A stretch of 64,000 bases of DNA from contig OY970363.1 in the NCBI GenBank assembly GCA_963718605.1, positions 3,410,001-3,474,000 of the forward strand, in the 5' to 3' direction. Position 1 is the first letter of the stretch; each line of letters starts with the position of its first letter. This document shows, piece by piece, positions 8,105 through 15,009 of the stretch. A model generated the notes under the pieces. The model made no database searches. It was not told the DNA's origin and was given only the letters and a program-made list of their open reading frames with translations. This DNA comes from JACCXE01 sp963718605 (lineage in GTDB: Bacteria > Actinomycetota > Acidimicrobiia > Acidimicrobiales > JACCXE01). The position numbers were made by a program, and so were the translations under genes.

Positions 8105-8110
8105 TAGCTT
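8105..8110 (+). promoter_or_regulatory. -10 hexamer of a leaderless GNAT gene
   Basis: TAGCTT, 7 nt before the ATG at 8118 and just after the ferredoxin stop. It suggests the acetyltransferase has its own leaderless transcript. Confidence 0.4.
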
Positions 8111-8117
8111 CACGTAC

Positions 8118-8744
8118 ATGTCAACGAACGACGAGGCCTCGCAGGCGCGGGGCCTCGCTTCGCGTCTTAGCCCGAACTTGTCGGGATACGGCGTCGAGCT
8201 TTCGCTGACGAGCGAGGCGGACGTCGAGGAACTGGCGGCGGTTGCCGCGGCCACGCCGGACGACGCATTTCGGTGGACCTTTGTGTCGCGCGACACCGAC
8301 AGCGTGCGGGGAACCATCGACTACTTCGCCGAGACGAATCGGCTCATCTACGTCGTGCGCGTCGATGGGCGCGTCGTCGGCCAGACCGGCTACTACGACC
8401 TCGAATGGTGGACGGCGTCTGATATGCCGACCGTGGTCGACGTCGGGCACACCTGGTACGTCCCCCAGGTCCGCGGGACCTCGGTGAACCCTGCGTGCAA
8501 GTTGTTGCTGTTCACCCATGCGTTCGAGACATGGGGCATTGCTCGCATGGGAATGCGCACCGACGCGCGGAACGCCGCGAGTCGCGCCGCGATGCTCAAG
8601 CTCGGCATGACGTTCGAAGGCGTGCGCCGGCGGCACATGGTCGGTGCCGACGGCACCTATCGAGACACCGCATACTTCTCGGCCGTGCCCGAAGAGTGGC
8701 CGAGCATCAAACGCGGTCTCTTGGCCAGACTCAGCCTGAGGTGA
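8118..8744 (+). CDS. GNAT-family N-acetyltransferase (RimJ/RimL-like)
   Basis: A 208-residue acyl-CoA transferase. The central part has the strand VVRVDGRVVGQTGYYDLEW, then VDVGHTWYVPQVRGTSVN where acetyl-CoA binds, and the C-terminal ARNAASRAAMLKLGMTFEGV helix that is typical of the RimJ/RimL group acting on protein N-termini or small amines. The phosphate-binding loop is QVRGTSVN rather than the classic QxxGxG/A, as often happens in this subgroup. Its substrate is not known. The 3' end overlaps the convergent protease gene by 14 bp. Confidence 0.85.
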   Translation: MSTNDEASQARGLASRLSPNLSGYGVELSLTSEADVEELAAVAAATPDDAFRWTFVSRDTDSVRGTIDYFAETNRLIYVVRVDGRVVGQTGYYDLEWWTASDMPTVVDVGHTWYVPQVRGTSVNPACKLLLFTHAFETWGIARMGMRTDARNAASRAAMLKLGMTFEGVRRRHMVGADGTYRDTAYFSAVPEEWPSIKRGLLARLSLR

Positions 8745-9903
8745 GGCATGGCCCGCTCGACTGGGCCAGCCGGGGGCCCGCGAGCGCGGCCTGCAGTTCC
8801 TTCGACGTGAGCGCGTATGCGGTGTCGGGCTCGTCCGGCGCGATCGCGAAGGCGACGCCGATCACTTTGCCGGCGAGGTTCGTGAAGGCCGCACCCGAGT
8901 CGCCCGGCCGCAGCGTGGCCGCCAGAACGAACACGTCGCGGTCGGTGCGGTGCGAGTCGTACAAGTCGCGGCCGCGCGCGGTGACTTCCTGGGACACGCG
9001 GGCGGGCGCGACGCGCAGCGGATCCTGTCCACCCGGATGACCGAACACCGCGCCGCGTTCGGCCACCTTGCCGGTGGCGATTTCGAGGGGAACTTCGTCG
9101 AGCCCCTTCACCGATAGGAGTGCTAAGTCGCGGTCGGAGTCGAAGAACACGAGCGTGGCGGCGAGGCGCTTGCCGTTGGGACGGATCACGCTCGGCTTCG
9201 ACACGCCCGCCACGACGTGCGCGTTCGTGGCCACCAGATCTGTCGCGACGGCGAAGCCGCTGCCTTCTTGGATGCGGCGACACGCCTCGCCTTCAATTTT
9301 GACCGTCGAAGCCGCGACGCGTTCTTGGACGCCGGGCGGAAAACCGGTTTCGGCGGGCGGCGGTCCGGTCTCGGGTGCCGGGCCGAGCTTGTCGAAGACT
9401 TGCGGGAAGTTCTGGTCGCCGATGAGACGGCGCAGCGCCTGGAACCGATCAGGCGGTGAGGGCGCGTACTTGTCGGCGAAGCGCGCCACGGCGGAGGTAC
9501 GCGCCTGCTGAGCGGGCCACCCCGGCAGGTCGACGAGCCACGGCAACACGAACAACCAGACACTGAGCAGGACGCCGCCCGCGCCGAGCGCAGCTCCGAC
9601 GGACCGGTCCACCATGCGAATCGGCCCGAGCGGAAGGACGCGATGGATACGCAGACCGGCCATAAGCCCGAGCGCCTGTCCTGCGAAGGCACCGCCTAGG
9701 AGCACGAGCACGGCGACGGCGGCCCGGTAAGCCGGATCGTTACTCGACAGCGCGTTCAACGCAGTTGGCAGCAACCGGCTGGCCAGGAACACGCCCATGC
9801 CCAGACCCACCCACGAGAACACGCGGGCAAGAAAGCCGAGGCGCCAACCGCCGAGCGCGGCGGCGCCCACCATCAGAAGGATGATCAGATCGAGCTGATT
9901 CAT
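8731..9903 (-). CDS. MarP-like membrane serine protease (CvpA + trypsin domains)
   Basis: A 390-residue protein with four predicted membrane helices in a CvpA-like N-terminal half (about residues 5-125) and an extracytoplasmic trypsin-like domain. The catalytic triad is His229 (TNAHVVAG), Asp259 (SDRDLALL) and Ser336 (RPGDSGAAF). This architecture and triad spacing match MarP of Mycobacterium tuberculosis, a periplasmic protease needed for acid resistance that processes cell-wall hydrolases. Two cysteines in the protease part (near 208 and 386) could form the disulfide known in MarP. It overlaps trmI upstream by 4 bp. Confidence 0.9.
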   Translation of the reverse strand: MNQLDLIILLMVGAAALGGWRLGFLARVFSWVGLGMGVFLASRLLPTALNALSSNDPAYRAAVAVLVLLGGAFAGQALGLMAGLRIHRVLPLGPIRMVDRSVGAALGAGGVLLSVWLFVLPWLVDLPGWPAQQARTSAVARFADKYAPSPPDRFQALRRLIGDQNFPQVFDKLGPAPETGPPPAETGFPPGVQERVAASTVKIEGEACRRIQEGSGFAVATDLVATNAHVVAGVSKPSVIRPNGKRLAATLVFFDSDRDLALLSVKGLDEVPLEIATGKVAERGAVFGHPGGQDPLRVAPARVSQEVTARGRDLYDSHRTDRDVFVLAATLRPGDSGAAFTNLAGKVIGVAFAIAPDEPDTAYALTSKELQAALAGPRLAQSSGPCLTSG

Positions 9904-10688
9904 GCGAGATCGCTGTCGGCCGCGCCCATCAGGCGAGCGACGGTGAGGAACCCGGTGTGGGCGACCATGCGGTGATCGGGTCGAACCGCGTCGCCCTTCA
10001 CATACCAGCCGCGGTGCAACACCTCGAAGGTGTTCGCCATCGCAAACTGGCTGTCCGCCAGCGTCTCGTGAAGTCGCGCCACCTGCACCGCCGACGGAAC
10101 GTAGGCGAACAACATCCCTCCGAGGTGGAGGGCGGCTTCGGCGTGTTTCACCACGTTCCAGGGTTCCGGCAGATCGAGGATGACACGGTCGAGGTCCTGC
10201 TCGTCGATGCCGTCGTAGACATCGCGGAATTCGACGCGATAGCGGCTCGCCGCGTCAGCGCCGAGGAAGGACGTGACGTTCGCGACCGCCTTCGCGGCAA
10301 AGTCCTCGCGCAACTCGTAGCCGACAATGGACGCACCGGCGCGCAGCATCCCCATCGACAACGCACCCGAGCCCACGCCGGCTTCCAGGACGCGCGCGCC
10401 CGGGAAAATGTCCGCGTACATGAGAATCGCGCCGATGTCCTTCGGATAGATCACCTGCGCGCCGCGCGGCATCTCGAGGATGAATTCGGCCAGCGTCGGC
10501 CGCACGGCGATGTACGCAGCACCCATCGTCGACCGGGCCACGAAACCTTCGGGTTGGCCGACGATGTCCGCGTGGCCCAGGAAGCCGGCGTGACTGTGAA
10601 ACTGCGCGTCCTCGGCGAGGCGCACGAGGTAGCGCCGCTTCTTACGGTCGATCAACAGCACGAGGTCGCCGTAGCGAAAAGTGGTCAT
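9900..10688 (-). CDS. trmI: tRNA (adenine-N1)-methyltransferase TrmI (m1A58)
   Basis: A 262-residue SAM-dependent enzyme that methylates A58 in the T-loop of tRNAs. It has an N-terminal beta domain (1-70), then YPKDIGAILMYADIFPGARV and the SAM-binding motif EAGVGSGALSMGM, followed by DRVILDLPEPWNVV, which is the catalytic Asp-containing LDLPxPW motif of the TrmI family. trmI is often found close to the proteasome genes in actinobacteria, as here. Its stop overlaps the start of the MarP-like gene (ATGA), so the two are translated together. Length matches the family. Confidence 0.94.
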   Translation of the reverse strand: MTTFRYGDLVLLIDRKKRRYLVRLAEDAQFHSHAGFLGHADIVGQPEGFVARSTMGAAYIAVRPTLAEFILEMPRGAQVIYPKDIGAILMYADIFPGARVLEAGVGSGALSMGMLRAGASIVGYELREDFAAKAVANVTSFLGADAASRYRVEFRDVYDGIDEQDLDRVILDLPEPWNVVKHAEAALHLGGMLFAYVPSAVQVARLHETLADSQFAMANTFEVLHRGWYVKGDAVRPDHRMVAHTGFLTVARLMGAADSDLA

Positions 10689-10720
10689 GAGCGTTTGGGG
10701 GAAGTGTGAAGCCGCGGCCC

Positions 10721-10933
10721 TTAGCGGGCGGTGCGGCCAGGTTCTTCAGCGCAGACGATTAAGTACCGCTCGCCCGGACGCAAATTGAGCTGCATCGACT
10801 CGCCCTTGCTCGGACGTCGCGCCAACTTCATAAGACCGGCCGCGACGGCGATCACCAGCCACGGGCCGCTTCCGCCGGCAACGCCTTTGCGAAGTCCGCT
10901 GCGCAACGCCCACGAGATCGCGCCTTCGATCAT
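10721..10933 (-). CDS. Small hypothetical membrane-associated protein
   Basis: A 70-residue protein that I do not recognise. It has a weakly hydrophobic segment GPWLVIAVAAGLMKLA (about 23-38) that could sit in the membrane, then a polar tail with RPGERYLIVCAEEPG. Its ATG overlaps the stop of the previous gene (TAATG), so it is made with the two small membrane proteins upstream. This coupling, not homology, is the main support for its being a gene. Confidence 0.65.
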   Translation of the reverse strand: MIEGAISWALRSGLRKGVAGGSGPWLVIAVAAGLMKLARRPSKGESMQLNLRPGERYLIVCAEEPGRTAR

Positions 10934-11151
10934 TAGAGGCGGCGAATTTCGACGAAGGCCGACCGCTTCTTGCCCTTGCGGCGACCCAGGAAATAGACCA
11001 GCGCGAGCAGCACCAGGCCGCCGACGGCCGCGAGAACGATGCCGTTGCTCTTCTGGACCCCGCCGGCAATGTCTTCGGCGTCGCCCTTGAGCTGGCGCAT
11101 CTTGGTTTCGATGTCGTTGCGCGAAATCCGCGGCGCTTCAGCGGTGGTCAT
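10933..11151 (-). CDS. Small single-pass membrane protein
   Basis: A 72-residue protein with a charged, helical N-terminal part (IETKMRQLKGDAEDIAGGVQ), one transmembrane helix (about 37-55) and a strongly basic tail GRRKGKKRS. The shape resembles small DUF3618-like or stress-associated membrane proteins of actinobacteria, but I cannot assign a family firmly. It overlaps its upstream neighbour by 4 bp (ATGA) and its downstream neighbour by 1 bp, so the three small genes form one translational unit. Confidence 0.75.
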   Translation of the reverse strand: MTTAEAPRISRNDIETKMRQLKGDAEDIAGGVQKSNGIVLAAVGGLVLLALVYFLGRRKGKKRSAFVEIRRL

Positions 11152-11486
11152 TTGCCGTCTCCTTGGCCTTTGGCCTTCCAGGGTGTCTTCGCAACCGAAC
11201 GGATCGCCAGACCGAGCACCAGCGCGCACCCGACGATGCTGGCGAGATACGGCACGAAGGACCAGTTTCCGTCGCCCACCGTCGTTTCGGTTTGCAGCGC
11301 CCGCACGATCGCCAGCGCCGCGAAGCCCGCGCCGATTGCGAAGCAGGTCATGCCGACCACGCCGTACCGGGCGAAGGCGGCGATGCCGCGCAGCGGTGCG
11401 GTGGTCTCTTGCTTCGCGTAGCCGACCACGAGTCGCCACACGTCGCTGAGCTCTTCGGATATCTCCGCTGGTTTCATGCGCGCCAC
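11148..11486 (-). CDS. Holin-X/DUF1469-like membrane protein
   Basis: A 112-residue protein with a cytoplasmic helix carrying an LSDVWRLVVGYAKQETTAPL segment and two transmembrane helices (about 42-65 and 76-97). This is the pattern of the actinobacterial Holin-X (phage holin superfamily III) / DUF1469 proteins, which are chromosomal and not tied to phage. A GTG start is used: TAGATT lies 6 nt before it, whereas the ATG three codons later has no signal. It opens a unit of three small membrane proteins that may act together. Confidence 0.75.
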   Translation of the reverse strand: MARMKPAEISEELSDVWRLVVGYAKQETTAPLRGIAAFARYGVVGMTCFAIGAGFAALAIVRALQTETTVGDGNWSFVPYLASIVGCALVLGLAIRSVAKTPWKAKGQGDGK

Positions 11487-11492
11487 GTGCGC

Positions 11493-11498
11493 AATCTA
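11493..11498 (-). promoter_or_regulatory. -10 hexamer of the small membrane-protein unit
   Basis: TAGATT on the minus strand, 6 nt before the GTG at 11486, with no Shine-Dalgarno sequence: a leaderless start. Confidence 0.4.
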
Positions 11499-11511
11499 GG
11501 ACGTTCTGCCG

Positions 11512-12141
11512 CTACGGCGTTTCTCGACCCCGCAGCTGCAGGCGAAAAAGCTCCGCGGCGTCCAGCGCCGCGGCGGCGATGGCGTCGGCCCGTCGCTCAG
11601 GTCCGTCGGCCCGCAAGAACGTTTGCTTGTCGGCGTCGGGACATGGGGTCACGATCGCCAGCTGCCACAGCCGTGTCGTCGGCTCTTCCACGAGGAAGTC
11701 GTCGAGCGACGGCACGTCGTAGCCGAGTCGCGCCGCCAACTGATGGGCCTCGCGCACCGCCGACTCGGCGACCGCCACTGCCTCGTCGCCCGGAGCGGCT
11801 TCCTCGGTCAGCGGTTCGACGAGCGCCAGTGGATACGGATCGTCGGGCAGCCACCGGTTCACGCGGATGCGATCCTCCCCCACGGCGAGAATGGCCCAGC
11901 GGCCATCGTCGAACTCCTGCGCCTCGGCGATGCGCATGCGCGTGCCGACATCGCTGCGCACGTCCCCGCCGCCCACTTCGCTGCCGCGCTCGATCAGCAC
12001 GATGCCGAAGCGGCCGTCGCCCGCTTGCACGTCGCGCACCATTTGGCGGTACCGCTCCTCGAAGACGTGTAGCGGGAAGGACGCGCCCGGAAGCGCTACG
12101 GCGCCGAGCGGGAACATGGGCAGCGGGGTCTCGTCGCTCAT
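11512..12141 (-). CDS. LON substrate-binding-domain protein
   Basis: A 209-residue stand-alone version of the N-terminal domain of Lon protease. It opens with PMFPLGAVALPGASFPLHVF, the diagnostic start of that domain, followed by ERYRQMVRD and GRFGIVLIERGSEVGG. No ATPase or protease domain follows. Such short proteins are common in actinobacteria and proteobacteria; their role is not settled, though binding of unfolded protein is plausible. The ATG overlaps the dacB stop by 4 bp, so the two are co-translated. Near the window's proteasome and MarP genes it adds to a protein-quality-control theme, which is inference. Confidence 0.9.
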   Translation of the reverse strand: MSDETPLPMFPLGAVALPGASFPLHVFEERYRQMVRDVQAGDGRFGIVLIERGSEVGGGDVRSDVGTRMRIAEAQEFDDGRWAILAVGEDRIRVNRWLPDDPYPLALVEPLTEEAAPGDEAVAVAESAVREAHQLAARLGYDVPSLDDFLVEEPTTRLWQLAIVTPCPDADKQTFLRADGPERRADAIAAAALDAAELFRLQLRGRETP

Positions 12142-13526
12142 GGTGCCAAGACTGTCGCCTCGGGCGCCTCGGGGTAGGTGGCCAGCGCGCTGACGAGCCG
12201 GTCTTGCAGTGCCTTGCCTCCCGCGTCCGTGAAATTGCCGTTGGCGATGAACGCGAACCGCAGCGGATCGGTGATGGTCGGGTCGGTAACACCGACAAGC
12301 GCGGTCACGTCCTCGAGCGAGCCCGTCTTGGCCCGCATCCGGCCGGCGAGTGGTGACCGAGTAAAGCGGTCGAAGAGCGTGCCCGTCTTTCCCGCCGTCG
12401 CCAGCATGTCTTCGAGGTCGAAGCCGCCGGGCTTCGTGGTCAGCGTGGCGAGCAGCGCGTCGCAGGTGGCCCGGTCGCTGCGGTCAAGGCCGGATCCGTC
12501 GATCGCCTTGACCGCGTCGGTGGCGACGCCGAGGGTGCGCAGCGCGGCCACGCGCGCGGCGGCGCCCTCGGCGCGCGTGGCCGGCGTACTGCCGCGGGCG
12601 TGGGCCAGCTCTTTCAACAACAGCTCGGCCGTGTTGTTGTCGCTCTCGCGCAGCATCTCGCCCACGATCTCGGCGTACGGCGCGGACGCAACCGCCGCCA
12701 GCTGGCTCCCGCCGCGACTCGGAGCGCGGACGGTCGGCCCGTCCACCGTCACGCCTAACGCTGCGAGCGCGGCGCGAAGTTTCTCGCCCGCGGCCACGCC
12801 CGGGTCGGACGCCGCGATCACCCGGGGGGCATACGACGTGAAGCCGTCATCCACTGCCAGCGCGCCGATCGGGCCGACGTCGCCGTCGGTGGTGTACGTC
12901 GGCTTCCAGGTCGGAACGCGTCGCTCGTTGTCGAAGCGGCTGTCGTCGACGGTGATGCCACCGGTGACGCGACGAACGCCGACGCTCACCAGTTTGCTGG
13001 CGAGAGAGGCGACGTCGGTGGCGGGCTTCGGCGGGTGCTTGCGCGACGCGACGTAGCCACTGGTGGACAGCATCGGGTCGCCCCCGCCGATAAGGCTGAG
13101 CCCGCCGGCGACCGTCCCGCTGGCGTCAGGCTTGGCGCCCCGCACCACCGTGCTGAACGTCCCGGTGCCGCCCAGCCGCGCCAGGAACGCGGCCGCCGTC
13201 GTCAGCTTCAAGGAGGACGCCGGGATCAGGGACCGGTCGGGGTTGTACGAGTACACCTCGGCGTCACCGGCGTCGACGACGACGCAGGACGTCGGGCTGA
13301 TCGAGGCCGTGAATGCGTCGATTCGTGTGGCGAGCCGGGTGCCGGCCACAAATGTCCGCAAGACGGCGGGCGCGCGGCGCACCGACAGCAGCGCCGCCGT
13401 TGGCGCGGACGTGGCCGGGTCCGTCGCATCGGTCGGCCAAAAGGCCAGTGCGCCAGCGCTCCCGCCGGTGACGATTGCTACGGAAGTTGTGAGGGTGACG
13501 GTGAGGCGTCGACGACGGCTCGTCAC
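12138..13526 (-). CDS. dacB: D-alanyl-D-alanine carboxypeptidase DacB (PBP4, peptidase S13)
   Basis: A 462-residue penicillin-binding protein that trims or cleaves peptidoglycan stem peptides outside the membrane. An N-terminal basic stretch and hydrophobic helix (about 7-30) anchor it. The three active-site motifs are present: SxxK as SSLK (Ser104, Lys107), SxN as SDN (near residue 313) and KTG in MRAKTGSLEDV (near 408). The large insert between SxxK and SxN is usual for the S13 family. The GTG start overlaps the thioesterase stop (GTGA); a longer upstream extension would run through that gene and is rejected. Confidence 0.92.
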   Translation of the reverse strand: MTSRRRRLTVTLTTSVAIVTGGSAGALAFWPTDATDPATSAPTAALLSVRRAPAVLRTFVAGTRLATRIDAFTASISPTSCVVVDAGDAEVYSYNPDRSLIPASSLKLTTAAAFLARLGGTGTFSTVVRGAKPDASGTVAGGLSLIGGGDPMLSTSGYVASRKHPPKPATDVASLASKLVSVGVRRVTGGITVDDSRFDNERRVPTWKPTYTTDGDVGPIGALAVDDGFTSYAPRVIAASDPGVAAGEKLRAALAALGVTVDGPTVRAPSRGGSQLAAVASAPYAEIVGEMLRESDNNTAELLLKELAHARGSTPATRAEGAAARVAALRTLGVATDAVKAIDGSGLDRSDRATCDALLATLTTKPGGFDLEDMLATAGKTGTLFDRFTRSPLAGRMRAKTGSLEDVTALVGVTDPTITDPLRFAFIANGNFTDAGGKALQDRLVSALATYPEAPEATVLAP

Positions 13527-13930
13527 GTCCGATCGCGCAGCATGTAGGTGGAAGTGGCGCGGCCCACGAGCCGATCGTCCTGATCGACGATGTCGGCCTC
13601 GACGAAGGCCACCCGCGACCCGACGCTGATCGTGGTCGCGGTGCAAGTGAGAAAGCTGTGCATGGGCACGGGGCGCAGGAAGCTGATCTTCATCTCGGCG
13701 TTGGCGCTGAAGATCTTGCGGTCTTTCGCAGCGGTGATGCTCGACGCGCCCATGGCCGAATCGGCGAACGCGGCGAGGAAGCCGCCTTGCAGCATGCCCA
13801 CGGGGTTACAGAACCGCTCCTCGACCGTCATCGTCCAGACCGTGACGCCGGGTTCGTCTTTCTTTATGCAGACCATGCCCAGGGTGAGGTCGCAGTTCGG
13901 CGGCACCTGCACGCCGGGAGTTTGGGGCAT
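13523..13930 (-). CDS. PaaI-type hotdog thioesterase
   Basis: A 135-residue single-hotdog-fold acyl-CoA thioesterase. The segment NPVGMLQGGFLAAFADSAMG is the catalytic helix region of the PaaI/4HBT family, and the following strands (ANAEMKISFLRPV, CTATTISVGSRVAFVEADI) complete the fold. It would hydrolyse acyl- or aryl-CoA thioesters; the acyl group is not known. It follows the TetR regulator by 6 bp and overlaps dacB by 4 bp. Regulation by the neighbouring TetR protein is plausible. Confidence 0.88.
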   Translation of the reverse strand: MPQTPGVQVPPNCDLTLGMVCIKKDEPGVTVWTMTVEERFCNPVGMLQGGFLAAFADSAMGASSITAAKDRKIFSANAEMKISFLRPVPMHSFLTCTATTISVGSRVAFVEADIVDQDDRLVGRATSTYMLRDRT

Positions 13931-13936
13931 CGAGTA

Positions 13937-14551
13937 CTACGGCTCGAGCGCGGCGCGGAAGAAGCCGCGGACGTGGGCCAGCCGGGCCTCGACCGCCGCG
14001 GTGGTCATCGGGTCGTCACCGGTAAGCGCCTCGAGAAACGGCAGGTCGCTGAAGTACGTGAGGATCATTCCGTAGCCGGTGAGCATCAGTTGCTGCGGGT
14101 CGTGGCGGCGAAAGTTGCCCGCCGCCATCTCGCGTTCGAAGAACCCGCACGCCGCTTCCATCTGCGGACGCAACACGGCGGCGAACTCACTCGCGAACTC
14201 GCTGTTGTCCTCGAGCGCCTCGCGGCGGAACAAGCGCACGAACTCGGGATTCTCCATGAAGAACTCGAAACCGGCTCCGAGGATGCGATCGATCTGCTCG
14301 AGGCCGCCGGTCGAGCCGTTCACCGCGTCGGCCACCCGAATGAACCAGTCGCTCAACGAGACCTCGAAGACCTCTCGGTACAGCGCCTCTTTCGAGGTGA
14401 AGTGGTGCAACAAGCTGGGCCGGCGGATGCCCACCGCCTCCGCGATGTCGTTCAAGGAGGTGCCATCGAACCCATGCTCGGCGAACAGCCGGCGGGCTTC
14501 GCCCAAAATCTGCTCACGCGTAGTGGGAGCGGAAGTAGTTGCTGCCGCCAT
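13937..14551 (-). CDS. TetR-family transcriptional regulator
   Basis: A 204-residue repressor. The N-terminal helix-turn-helix spans about residues 12-58, with the family signature TSLNDIAEAVGIRRPSLLHHF and TSKEALYREVF. The C-terminal ligand-binding domain is all helical and unassigned. It is first in the unit TetR-thioesterase-dacB-LON, so it probably controls itself and the thioesterase. TAGCCT lies 6 nt before the ATG. No clear operator palindrome is visible in the 51-bp divergent gap. Confidence 0.92.
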   Translation of the reverse strand: MAAATTSAPTTREQILGEARRLFAEHGFDGTSLNDIAEAVGIRRPSLLHHFTSKEALYREVFEVSLSDWFIRVADAVNGSTGGLEQIDRILGAGFEFFMENPEFVRLFRREALEDNSEFASEFAAVLRPQMEAACGFFEREMAAGNFRRHDPQQLMLTGYGMILTYFSDLPFLEALTGDDPMTTAAVEARLAHVRGFFRAALEP

Positions 14552-14557
14552 GCGTCA

Positions 14558-14595
14558 AGGCTACAGGCAGGGTCCGTTCAGATGGTTGCTACCGT
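14558..14595. promoter_or_regulatory. Divergent leaderless -10 elements (TetR / DUF6941-like)
   Basis: Minus strand: TAGCCT (14558-14563), 6 nt before the TetR ATG. Plus strand: TACCGT (14590-14595), 7 nt before the ATG at 14603. The second supports that ATG over an in-frame ATG at 14582. Confidence 0.4.
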
Positions 14596-14602
14596 CGCTG
14601 GG

Positions 14603-14989
14603 ATGCAGATCTTGGCGGCGCTTTTCATTGACACGATCGACTTTCGGCAGGCCGAAGGGCCCTCCACCCGCATCGATCTGGGCGGGGTGCAGTTCTCGTT
14701 CGCGTCGCCCGATCCGTTGCCGGTGGTCCTCACGCCTCACTTGGTGATCCTGGTGAGTTGCCGGGCCGACGAACCGGGCAACGCCGCGCTGGTCGTGACC
14801 TTCTTTGACGACGCGGGCAACGAGGTGGCGCGCAACGCGCAGCCGTTCCAGGTCGAGCCGGGCAAGTTCGGATACCGCTTGGTCCGCGCCGAGCTGCGGT
14901 GGGAGTCCTACGGCACGATTCAGGCGCACTGCCGCCTCGACGAGGGCCCCGAAACCGTGGTGCCGCTGACGCTTCTTCCGTCCGCTTAG
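14603..14989 (+). CDS. Conserved hypothetical protein (DUF6941-like)
   Basis: A 128-residue protein, probably all beta. It opens MQILAALFIDTIDFRQAEG and contains a strand-rich core (VVLTPHLVILVSCRADEPGN, ALVVTFFDDAGNEVARNAQ). The layout recalls the DUF6941 family, whose function is unknown; this assignment is tentative. The downstream of two in-frame ATGs is chosen because a TACCGT hexamer precedes it by 7 nt. It lies 20 bp upstream of transketolase but that gene has its own -10. An apparent long extension upstream is antisense to TetR and is rejected. Confidence 0.7.
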   Translation: MQILAALFIDTIDFRQAEGPSTRIDLGGVQFSFASPDPLPVVLTPHLVILVSCRADEPGNAALVVTFFDDAGNEVARNAQPFQVEPGKFGYRLVRAELRWESYGTIQAHCRLDEGPETVVPLTLLPSA

Positions 14990-14997
14990 ACGAAAAG

Positions 14998-15003
14998 TAG
15001 GGT
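14998..15003 (+). promoter_or_regulatory. -10 hexamer of transketolase
   Basis: TAGGGT, 6 nt before the tkt ATG. The GGGTGA overlapping it could also act as a weak Shine-Dalgarno sequence, so this case is ambiguous. Confidence 0.35.
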
Positions 15004-15009
15004 GAGCAA

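Noticed and set aside
11148..11486. Prophage indicated by a holin-like protein
   Set aside because: The Holin-X family is chromosomal in actinobacteria, and no phage genes are nearby.
13658..14602. Upstream extension of the protein at 14603
   Set aside because: The extension is antisense to the thioesterase and TetR genes, and a leaderless -10 marks the shorter start.
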